The position numbers and the translations under genes are program-made. A DNA stretch of 6,121 nt from Nitrospirota bacterium (lineage in GTDB: Bacteria; Nitrospirota; Thermodesulfovibrionia; Thermodesulfovibrionales; Magnetobacteriaceae): NCBI GenBank assembly GCA_015233485.1, contig JADFXO010000245.1:1-6121 (forward strand), in the 5' to 3' direction. Positions 1-5,291 of the stretch are shown here, piece after piece. Position 1 is the stretch's first letter; the number at the start of each line of letters is the position of its first letter. Below the pieces are notes generated by a model that saw only the letters and a list, made by a program, of their open reading frames with translations, was not told the DNA's origin and searched no databases.

Positions 1-152
1 TTTTTGTGATACGCACCTATTTCTCTGCAAGCATCGAGGGCCTCTTGAACCATATGCTTCGGGTACACACCGGCAAACTTCGTTATTTCGCTGATATGCC
101 AGTAAACATTTGGACCTACCAGTTGGTATGTTGTCAAGTATAAAATATACAC
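1..152 (-). CDS. Unrecognised partial ORF running off the left edge
   Basis: A minus-strand frame stays open from a TGA at 186-188 to the left edge, giving about 50 codons from a GTG at 150-152. Alternative starts are TTG at 135-137 and ATG at 51-53. The predicted peptide includes QLVGPNVYWHISEITKFAG followed by VYPKHMVQEALDACREIG. Its mixed composition looks like a folded protein rather than random translation, and the ISEITKFAG...VQEALDACREIG stretch could be two helices of a helix-turn-helix or winged-helix type. I do not recognise the family and assign no function. A good promoter-like pair lies just upstream at 161-189, but its predicted start point is only a few bases before the GTG, and no strong Shine-Dalgarno is seen; AGGTG at 151-155 could serve the TTG with a long spacer. 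The 3' end is outside the window. It is in a different frame from the phospholipase gene, so it is not that gene's tail. Confidence 0.4.
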   Translation of the reverse strand, partial: MYILYLTTYQLVGPNVYWHISEITKFAGVYPKHMVQEALDACREIGAYHK

Positions 153-160
153 CTGCGAGG

Positions 161-189
161 AATATACTATAACTTCTATAACGCCTCAA
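161..189 (-). promoter_or_regulatory. Candidate sigma-70-type promoter for the left-edge ORF
   Basis: Read on the minus strand, TTGAGG (184-189) is followed after exactly 17 bases by TATATT (161-166). This matches the TTGACA/TATAAT consensus at four and five of six positions with ideal spacing. The predicted start point near 154 would place the left-edge ORF on its own transcript with a very short leader. The region is AT-rich, so a chance match is possible. Confidence 0.4.
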
Positions 190-208
190 TATAGCCTTCT
201 AACTGAAA

Positions 209-230
209 GACGGATATTTGAACTTCCGTC
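209..230 (-). terminator. Weak hairpin downstream of the phospholipase gene
   Basis: GACGGA (209-214) and TCCGTC (225-230) form a perfect 6-bp stem with a 10-base loop, about 20 bases past the phospholipase-like stop codon. On the minus-strand transcript the stem is followed by only three U residues. It is in the right place for a terminator, and a separate promoter follows it, but the stem is short and the U tract poor. Confidence 0.3.
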
Positions 231-250
231 AGGAAATAGTTTAGTTATAC

Positions 251-3220
251 CTACATAAAGAGTACTTCCAGTGCAGGCCGCGCGCAGTCGATTATATGCT
301 CGCCAAGTTTTCTGTAACTTTCAAATGTCGGTTCGGTAAAGAACTGATTGGCAGTAGTATCGTGAGGAAAATCCTCATGTTCTTCCGCGTAATTTAAAAC
401 GTCGGGCGGTTCGTCTCCGGTAAGCGATGCTTTAATGTAAATCAAAACACCACGTTTTGCACTGGCCCCATCTACTGCGTCATAATTAATAGTTGCAAAA
501 GCACAGTGCGATTTGCTTATTTTTATGTCTTTCCCTTTGCGTTGTTTTGCTTTAATGTCATCTATTTCCTTGTCTATAAACTCAATTGGAACTCCTAAAT
601 CTATTCTTATCTTGCGGACTGCATTTGCAACGTCGTCAAAGTGATAATCCGGGTCTGCAGATGCGTCACAGACGATAATGGTACGGCAACGGCGGAAAAC
701 CATCTGATACAGACCAAAGTTTTCGAAATGGCCGCCATCCGACAAATATATATACTTGTTGGCGCAGGTTGTGGCGCCAAACATTTCTTTTATTAAAGTC
801 CAGATTGTGCAACGAGGACCATCGGTTTTCCACTCTTCTTCCATACTGGGATTGCCAAGCCAATAGCCTAAACGCACGTTAAAAACCGCCATAAGAAACG
901 ATACCAGCGGTGAAGAGTAATATCCCATATTAGGGCTTGCGGCGGCTCCGGAGATGGCCATCGCCGTACCAAGCCGGATTCCGCCGGCGTACTCGCGGCT
1001 GTTTCGGTAACCAATGGATAAGCTGCCCGAATGGTGCTTAGTTACGGTAAAGGACGAGGCCTTGCGCTGCTGCCACGCGAGATTTGTAGAGTTTACCTCA
1101 TTAAGTGTCATGTTGATAACGTGGAAAGGCTTATCCAATAACGAGGAAAGCGGAATATCATCATTTTCATCGAATCCGGTAAACGGATGCGGATGTCTCT
1201 TGCCAAGACGCGTAGCCCCAAGAAAGGTTCTAACCAACCTGTTCCGGTATGCTGCATGTAACGAAAACTTGTTGGGATTGTCAGCGTAACGGCTGGCTAT
1301 CAACCCGAAGACGAAAAGCACAGCAAAGGCTTCTTCAACCTTAAACGGAGATTTTGGATCTAAAACGCCGGAATTGCCGACACCAAACCATCCGTTAATA
1401 TCTTTAACGATATTATCGTAACCATTATCCAAAAATAAAAAAACGAGATTCGAAAGTAAAATAAGCAGAGCGACAATAGTTATCGCTGCTAATGCCATTA
1501 AGAGCATATGATTTCCGGTCGATCTTTTCGCTTCGTCCACCTTAGATTTGTCATTAAATGCCAGGATACGATGAATAACCGCCCCGATGCCACCGGAACC
1601 TATTATCAACCCCTTTGCGACGGCACCTGCGTTATGAAAAATGCCTGGCCCGAAAAACGAGACGGCACTCAGGATGAGCCATCCGGAAATAACGATCATA
1701 AGCCAGGCTGCCAGCCGCGAATTCCACTCCACGTCTTGCGTATCAGCCACACCCATTGTATGTGTAAATCCAATATACAGGAGGCCTGCGGACATTATGG
1801 CAAGCAAATATAACACCGGCGTTATGGTGACGAATAAATAGGAATACAAACCGGGGACGTAAGCGGCTGTCCTGGAAGAACTTACTTCGTATTTATCTGC
1901 TTTCAAAATGATGCGGCACAGGTCAGAGGCTTTTGCTAAAATGCCGCCAAGCTCATCGTTAAGAACATGATTAGCGGCGCTGTCTGTTTTAAATGTATTG
2001 GCACATGGCGCACCAGCCGACGGACCGTTGAGCCACGGCTTATCCGGCATATCCGTAAAATGCCCGAACACAACCCATAGTATTGCCACGGCAACAAAGC
2101 CCGCAACAACTCCCGAAGCTATCAGGCATGTTTTCCTTAAGCCCTGGCATATTGTCTTACACTGTGTTGCGGAAGGCGGTGCATTGGTTTGACCCTTTGT
2201 ATTATACTTATCCTGCAACCAGTAATATATACGGACCAATATATGAACTACTGCAGATACACCGGCTATGGCGCCAAAAAAAATCAGATAGAACTTAAAA
2301 CTACTGGTTTCAAGCCAATTAGTCCATATGTAAGTGTATAAAAGAGCCGAGATAAATAGCGGAAAAACCAACAAAACCAATATGTTATTCTGTGAAACAG
2401 CACGTCTTTCAGACGAGGATATCCCAATTGTAGTCGTTACTATTGCAAGTACTGTGGCAATTGAATATACCGCTACGGCAATTATTCCAAAGGCCGTGGA
2501 ATTAACCCCCGTATACAAAACATCTCTTATCATGCGAGGCACCAACAACGTGCACATGGCAAAAGGAATAATCACCAGCCAATTTAAAATCAAATTTCTG
2601 ACAAACGTAATGATTATCGCCCATGTGTCGGCCGATAACAGGCCAAACTTCGGGGTAAGATAGTTACTGAACTGACGTAAAAAACTAACTGGAGATTTGG
2701 GGTTGAAATCTAAATTAAGCAGTGGTTCACCGCTTCCCCGCAGCTTCTCTTCCACTACGGCTAATGGTTTGGGGGCGCCGTTGTCTTGTTCGTGCTTTAT
2801 CCAGGAACTTAGCCAGGAGCCGATATAACCACCGCCGGAAACGGTTGACAGGTAATGAAATTTACTCAACAATCCGGGGTTCGATTTATCTCCGGGGTTC
2901 GATTTTGTTCCGGTCATCGATTTGGCTAAACCCTGAATTATCCCCAAGTTAAAGGACGCGCTGCGGATACCGCCACCGGACAAACACAGTGCGTTGAGAC
3001 CCTTTTTATCATTATTCACGATTTCAAAGAGCGACCTTAGACATGTTTCTTGTGAGGCACTGTCTTTGCAGGTGGCTTCATATTCCTGTGTTACTTTAGT
3101 GATTTCTGCTTTCGGCAGATCTGTCAAAAGCAGCTCAGAAGCCAACATTTCCGGTTTCGTTATAGGATGATCATTGGGTTTTGTTACAGGACAGCTATTG
3201 CCGGACTTACAACTTTCCAT
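251..3220 (-). CDS. Patatin/cPLA2-like phospholipase with large multi-pass membrane insert
   Basis: A predicted lipid acyl hydrolase of 989 residues. The N-terminal half has the oxyanion-hole motif SGGGIRSASF (81-90) and the nucleophile elbow YLSTVSGGGYIGSW (123-136), with Ser128 the likely nucleophile. The C-terminal half has SGAAASPNMG (757-766) and YLSDGGHFENFGLY (825-838), with Asp828 as the likely dyad partner. GGGxR, Ser and DGG together are the patatin/cytosolic PLA2 signature; the elbow has Thr126 where classical GxSxG has Gly. Between the halves lie about eight to ten hydrophobic segments, roughly 199-226, 243-268, 279-299, 309-331, 363-388, 458-487, 503-525, 535-553, 571-598 and 628-645. 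A loop at 388-457 holds Cys406 and Cys435. Both catalytic halves must meet on one side of the membrane, which requires an even number of crossings. Residues 99-116 are a threefold hexapeptide repeat. The ATG at 3220 is the only in-frame start before an upstream stop and has GAGGTG four bases upstream. The true substrate is unknown. Confidence 0.9.
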   Translation of the reverse strand: MESCKSGNSCPVTKPNDHPITKPEMLASELLLTDLPKAEITKVTQEYEATCKDSASQETCLRSLFEIVNNDKKGLNALCLSGGGIRSASFNLGIIQGLAKSMTGTKSNPGDKSNPGLLSKFHYLSTVSGGGYIGSWLSSWIKHEQDNGAPKPLAVVEEKLRGSGEPLLNLDFNPKSPVSFLRQFSNYLTPKFGLLSADTWAIIITFVRNLILNWLVIIPFAMCTLLVPRMIRDVLYTGVNSTAFGIIAVAVYSIATVLAIVTTTIGISSSERRAVSQNNILVLLVFPLFISALLYTYIWTNWLETSSFKFYLIFFGAIAGVSAVVHILVRIYYWLQDKYNTKGQTNAPPSATQCKTICQGLRKTCLIASGVVAGFVAVAILWVVFGHFTDMPDKPWLNGPSAGAPCANTFKTDSAANHVLNDELGGILAKASDLCRIILKADKYEVSSSRTAAYVPGLYSYLFVTITPVLYLLAIMSAGLLYIGFTHTMGVADTQDVEWNSRLAAWLMIVISGWLILSAVSFFGPGIFHNAGAVAKGLIIGSGGIGAVIHRILAFNDKSKVDEAKRSTGNHMLLMALAAITIVALLILLSNLVFLFLDNGYDNIVKDINGWFGVGNSGVLDPKSPFKVEEAFAVLFVFGLIASRYADNPNKFSLHAAYRNRLVRTFLGATRLGKRHPHPFTGFDENDDIPLSSLLDKPFHVINMTLNEVNSTNLAWQQRKASSFTVTKHHSGSLSIGYRNSREYAGGIRLGTAMAISGAAASPNMGYYSSPLVSFLMAVFNVRLGYWLGNPSMEEEWKTDGPRCTIWTLIKEMFGATTCANKYIYLSDGGHFENFGLYQMVFRRCRTIIVCDASADPDYHFDDVANAVRKIRIDLGVPIEFIDKEIDDIKAKQRKGKDIKISKSHCAFATINYDAVDGASAKRGVLIYIKASLTGDEPPDVLNYAEEHEDFPHDTTANQFFTEPTFESYRKLGEHIIDCARPALEVLFM
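2874..2927 (-). repeat. Three tandem 18-bp units inside the phospholipase gene
   Basis: Three 18-bp units lie head to tail at 2874-2891, 2892-2909 and 2910-2927. The first two differ at three positions; the third is more diverged. They encode AKSMTG, TKSNPG and DKSNPG, residues 99-116, between the oxyanion-hole helix and the nucleophile elbow. The period keeps the reading frame, so copy-number changes would lengthen or shorten a surface loop without breaking the gene. Confidence 0.85.
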
Positions 3221-3239
3221 AATACACCTCGTTTACCAT
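3207..3239 (-). CDS. Possible 10-codon leader ORF overlapping the phospholipase start
   Basis: An ATG at 3237-3239 opens a short frame, MVNEVYYGKL, ending at TAA 3207-3209, 14 bases inside the phospholipase-like gene and in a different frame. It has the best ribosome binding site in the region: AAGGAGAGG at 3248-3256, eight bases before the ATG. The main gene has only GAGGTG with a four-base spacer, lying within this short ORF. This arrangement would allow translational coupling, with ribosomes ending at TAA and restarting at the nearby ATG. A peptide this short cannot be confirmed from sequence alone, and the strong site could simply help recruit ribosomes for the main start. Confidence 0.3.
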   Translation of the reverse strand: MVNEVYYGKL

Positions 3240-3247
3240 GTTATATA

Positions 3248-3256
3248 CCTCTCCTT
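3248..3256 (-). promoter_or_regulatory. Strong Shine-Dalgarno in front of the leader ORF
   Basis: The minus-strand sequence AAGGAGAGG is a near-consensus ribosome binding site placed eight bases before the ATG at 3239. It is 27 bases from the phospholipase-like ATG at 3220, too far to serve that start directly, which makes the leader ORF worth considering. Confidence 0.5.
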
Positions 3257-3290
3257 TAAATATAACCAACTAAAGATACGTTGTTTTATA

Positions 3291-3328
3291 GTACCGGGCC
3301 CCGGCGGGAAACACCGGGGCCCCGATAC
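3291..3328 (-). terminator. GC-rich hairpin between the repeat protein and phospholipase genes
   Basis: GGGCCCCGG (3296-3304) pairs perfectly with CCGGGGCCC (3314-3322) around a nine-base loop. Outer bases GTAC/GTAT extend the stem with one mismatch and one bulge. It starts 15 bases after the repeat-protein stop codon, the usual place for a terminator. On the minus-strand transcript no U tract follows (UAUAAAAC comes next), so classical intrinsic termination would be weak; on the plus strand CTTTT follows it closely. It may instead protect the 3' end of the upstream message or let only part of the transcription pass into the phospholipase gene. Confidence 0.55.
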
Positions 3329-3342
3329 CTTTTGCGTTCGCT

Positions 3343-5058
3343 TTATTTGCCTTGAGTCTGGCCAGCACTATTGCCTGTATTATTTGTTCCCGAGTTGTTA
3401 GGCTTATAACCAAAAAATTTAGTTGCCGTTGAAACAGGATCTACGTTAAAAGAGAAATACACTTTTAAAGAATCACCTTCATTATCTTGTTGATGTAGAA
3501 GAGTGTGATTAGCTTTTGCCCCAGCATATAGATAATACCCCTTGGAAATGATTAACACTGGTAGCTGGCCCGATAATTCTATACGAAATGACTTAAGGCC
3601 ATCCTCATGGCCCACCACTAATTGAGAATAAGTTTCAGGATTTCTGGATAGTCTTAATCCACTATAGATTGCATTATAAAACTTTGCGTTAGTAGTGACG
3701 CCAGCGGTATTGTCTTTGAGAATTGTATCTTGTTTGACGTCAACGTAACTACCTCTGAATAAAACCACTGGTCCAAGTAAAAGAAAATGTGCATCTTTCT
3801 CGGAATATACTTTTTGGGGTTGAACACCAAATGACCACAAAGGCATGAAAACAGGAGTCTCAAATTCAAACCTTTTGCTGCTTCCCAGATTTATATTTTG
3901 CTTTACCTTGTCTATAGAAGAGATATCTATAGCTGTCTCATCCGAACTTGTTAACATTATATTAGCGGAGAATTGAAGACCAAAGTACGCAAAGTCTGAA
4001 TCGTCTCCCAGCGGTTTAGGTTTTTGTGGTCTGATCCAGTTGAAGTAAAAGAATCCGACTCGTGGTTGCGCCTTATCGAGCATCGTATTCACATGAACAA
4101 ACTCACCACCAGCATAAAACTTGGCACAGGTTACTATCGTAGAACTGTCGAAAGCGTTATCCGGAGAACATGTCATACTATTAGAAAAGTACTGGTTATA
4201 GTTCTCATATGGCAACATTAGAGAAGGTGTTGCCGTTATGGGAGCGGTTTTGGTAATAGTGATTGTGTCGGGCTTGGTAAAAGTAATGGTTATGGCTGTA
4301 GTGATGACGTCTGTGGAGGCATCATACTTGATAGTTGTGGGATTTGAGCTATCTTTGGGAGTGATTGTGATAGGGGTATCAATTGGGATTGTTTCAACGT
4401 TGGTCTTATCTTTGGTGATAGTTGCAGTGTCATCATTAAAATCAATTTTGGCATCGGTGGTAATCGTGTTTTTATAGTCTTTGTAACTGATTGTTGTTGG
4501 GTGGTCTTTATCTTTTGGGCTGATGGTGATGGGGGTTTTTTTGAAAGTAATGGTGTCGCTTGGAGTCGCCGCAGGAGATGCCGAGGGTGATGGTGTCTCC
4601 GATGCTTTTGGCGTCTCCGATGCTTTTGGCGTTGGCGATGCTTTTGGCGTCTCCGATGCTTTTGGCGTTGGCGATGATTGTGGCACTTCGGAGGCAACGC
4701 CTTTGATTGGTGCCAGAGTGACAACTTTGGTAGTAGTGTTTATGGTAATTTTTTCAGGGGTGGTGATAGTCATGGGGTTGTTGTTAATGGTGATAATCGT
4801 TGGGACGATTGTGACGTCCAGAGTGACGGCTTTGGTAGTATTGTTTATGGTAATTTTTGTAGGGGTGGTGATAGTCAAGAGGGTGTTGTTAATGGTGATA
4901 GTCGTTGGGACGATTGTGACGTCCATGGTGGTGATGTTTTGGCCGGCTTTTTGGGCTGCTTTCCCTGAACCTGCAGCGAGTGCATAATTGCAGAGCGACA
5001 GCAGTATCAGTACAGTCATTAAGGTATACCATGTTACTTTGTACTTACTCATAATCAT
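3343..5058 (-). CDS. Exported Thr/Ile-rich repeat protein with beta-rich C-terminal domain, unknown function
   Basis: I do not recognise this family. From the ATG at 5058 the product is 571 residues. It begins with a Sec signal peptide (basic MIMSKYK, hydrophobic core, likely cut after ALA near residue 28). The mature protein then has two tandem 35-residue repeats (46-80, 81-115) starting DVTIVPT; a Pro/Ser/Thr linker with four S-P/E-TPKA hexapeptides (129-152); and two diverged 53-residue repeats (175-227, 228-280) starting TPITI[ST]PKD. A region of about 230 residues (311-543) follows, with many alternating aromatic strands such as VGFFYFNWI and VYFSFNVDP, and then an Asn/Gly/Thr tail. Only two Cys remain after signal removal (297, 311), possibly a disulfide. 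The strand pattern would suit an outer-membrane barrel or secreted beta domain, but this is inference. An ATG at 5109 would extend the frame by 17 residues and put the signal peptide internally; ATG 5052 is equally possible. GAGAGG at 5063-5068 supports either 5058 or 5052. Confidence 0.8.
   Translation of the reverse strand: MIMSKYKVTWYTLMTVLILLSLCNYALAAGSGKAAQKAGQNITTMDVTIVPTTITINNTLLTITTPTKITINNTTKAVTLDVTIVPTIITINNNPMTITTPEKITINTTTKVVTLAPIKGVASEVPQSSPTPKASETPKASPTPKASETPKASETPSPSASPAATPSDTITFKKTPITISPKDKDHPTTISYKDYKNTITTDAKIDFNDDTATITKDKTNVETIPIDTPITITPKDSSNPTTIKYDASTDVITTAITITFTKPDTITITKTAPITATPSLMLPYENYNQYFSNSMTCSPDNAFDSSTIVTCAKFYAGGEFVHVNTMLDKAQPRVGFFYFNWIRPQKPKPLGDDSDFAYFGLQFSANIMLTSSDETAIDISSIDKVKQNINLGSSKRFEFETPVFMPLWSFGVQPQKVYSEKDAHFLLLGPVVLFRGSYVDVKQDTILKDNTAGVTTNAKFYNAIYSGLRLSRNPETYSQLVVGHEDGLKSFRIELSGQLPVLIISKGYYLYAGAKANHTLLHQQDNEGDSLKVYFSFNVDPVSTATKFFGYKPNNSGTNNTGNSAGQTQGK
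4450..4533 (-). repeat. Start region of the second repeat family (53-residue units) in the exported protein
   Basis: The exported protein carries a second repeat type with a period of 53 residues, residues 175-227 and 228-280 from the 5058 start. The best-conserved part is TPITISPKDKDHPTTISY against TPITITPKDSSNPTTIKY. The span listed is the opening part of the first copy; the second copy lies 159 bases further along at lower coordinates. The two have diverged far more than the 105-bp units, so this duplication is older. Both read as alternating Thr/Ile strands with polar turns, suggesting stacked beta units. Confidence 0.6.
4601..4672 (-). repeat. Exact 36-bp tandem duplication encoding the TPKAS linker
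   Basis: Two identical 36-bp units lie at 4601-4636 and 4637-4672. Each consists of two 18-bp subunits that differ only in the last bases, giving an ABAB pattern. They encode alternating ETPKAS and PTPKAS hexapeptides in the linker of the exported protein. Degenerate 18-bp relatives flank them at 4583-4600 and 4673-4690. Exact identity points to a recent slippage or recombination event, and length variation between strains is likely. Confidence 0.9.
4714..4923 (-). repeat. Two tandem 105-bp repeats near the N-terminus of the exported protein
   Basis: Units at 4819-4923 and 4714-4818 are directly adjacent and match at 96 of 105 bases by my alignment. They encode 35-residue units that match at 28 positions, each beginning DVTIVPT and ending VTL. 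The nine base differences fall in seven codons, and all seven change the amino acid. The units are rich in Thr, Ile and Asn and probably form short beta strands. Confidence 0.9.
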
Positions 5059-5062
5059 TAAA

Positions 5063-5068
5063 CCTCTC
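5063..5068 (-). promoter_or_regulatory. Ribosome binding site deciding the exported protein's start
   Basis: GAGAGG on the minus strand lies 4 bases before the ATG at 5058 and 10 bases before the ATG at 5052. No comparable site precedes the ATG at 5109. Together with the signal peptide beginning at MSKYK, this favours one of the two inner starts. Confidence 0.55.
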
Positions 5069-5095
5069 ATTCCCTGATAATTCGCTATAGCAAAG

Positions 5096-5248
5096 CTACA
5101 AGCGTTCATTACAAATTAAACCGACAATTCCATATAGATCGATAAATCCAGACCATTCATAGGGTCTTCTTAACTCCTTCATGAAATTTCGCTTATTATA
5201 CACGAAGGAGCGTTGCAGATTTGTTGCATATGAGGAAATTCTTGCCAT
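5096..5248 (-). other. Possible 50-codon ORF or remnant of an interrupted gene
   Basis: A minus-strand frame runs from ATG 5248 to TAG 5096-5098, starting MARISSYATNLQRSFVYNKR and ending GLICNERL. It is rich in Arg, Tyr, Phe and Asn with a hydrophobic end, not an obvious low-complexity artefact. It has no Shine-Dalgarno, a U-rich stretch precedes it, and it overlaps the TATAAT box at 5195-5200 and the outermost ATG of the next gene. It lies directly beyond the transposase gene, so it might be the 3' remnant of a host gene cut by the insertion sequence. Chance is also possible at this length. Confidence 0.2.
5195..5228 (-). promoter_or_regulatory. Candidate promoter with upstream TGCAAC direct repeats
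   Basis: The minus strand has a perfect TATAAT at 5195-5200. No TTGACA-like box lies at 15-19 bases. Instead, two copies of TGCAAC sit at 5212-5217 and 5223-5228, 11 bp apart, about one helical turn, overlapping where the -35 box would be. That layout would suit an activator-dependent promoter for the exported repeat protein, with an untranslated leader of about 130 bases. It also lies close to the end of the insertion sequence, so the site could belong to either. Confidence 0.4.
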
Positions 5249-5253
5249 AAGAG

Positions 5254-5271
5254 AAAAAAAACTTCTTTTTT
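5254..5271 (-). terminator. A/T-only hairpin after the transposase gene
   Basis: On the minus-strand transcript six A residues, a GAAG loop and eight U residues form a weak hairpin ending in its own U tract, about 20 bases past the transposase stop. The stem has no G-C pair, so termination would be inefficient at best. Confidence 0.25.
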
Positions 5272-5291
5272 AAACCCTAACTCCGCCATAT

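Noticed and set aside
126..137. A perfect TTGACA on the minus strand at 132-137 as a -35 box
   Set aside because: No TATAAT-like sequence follows at 16-18 bases, and it lies inside the candidate left-edge ORF.
1014..2952. Several plus-strand ORFs of 64-109 codons
   Set aside because: They are antisense shadows of the phospholipase-like gene, with no ribosome sites or recognisable motifs.
4583..4690. The 18-bp array as a CRISPR
   Set aside because: The units are directly adjacent with no spacers, in frame with a coding gene, and shorter than CRISPR repeats.
4290..4724. A 144-codon minus-strand ORF rich in His, Arg and Gln
   Set aside because: It is the shifted frame of the same repeats, with a very skewed composition and no ribosome binding site.
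4523..4987. A 154-codon plus-strand ORF with hydrophobic GVVIV repeats, resembling a membrane protein
   Set aside because: It is the antisense of the Thr/Ile repeat region of the exported protein. The repeats and strand bias remove stops, and the sense frame has a signal peptide, a ribosome site and a non-repetitive domain.
4983..5000. A possible lipoprotein signal, LSLC, in the exported protein's leader
   Set aside because: The residue before Cys is Leu rather than Gly, Ala or Ser, and a good signal peptidase I site (ALA) follows a few residues later.
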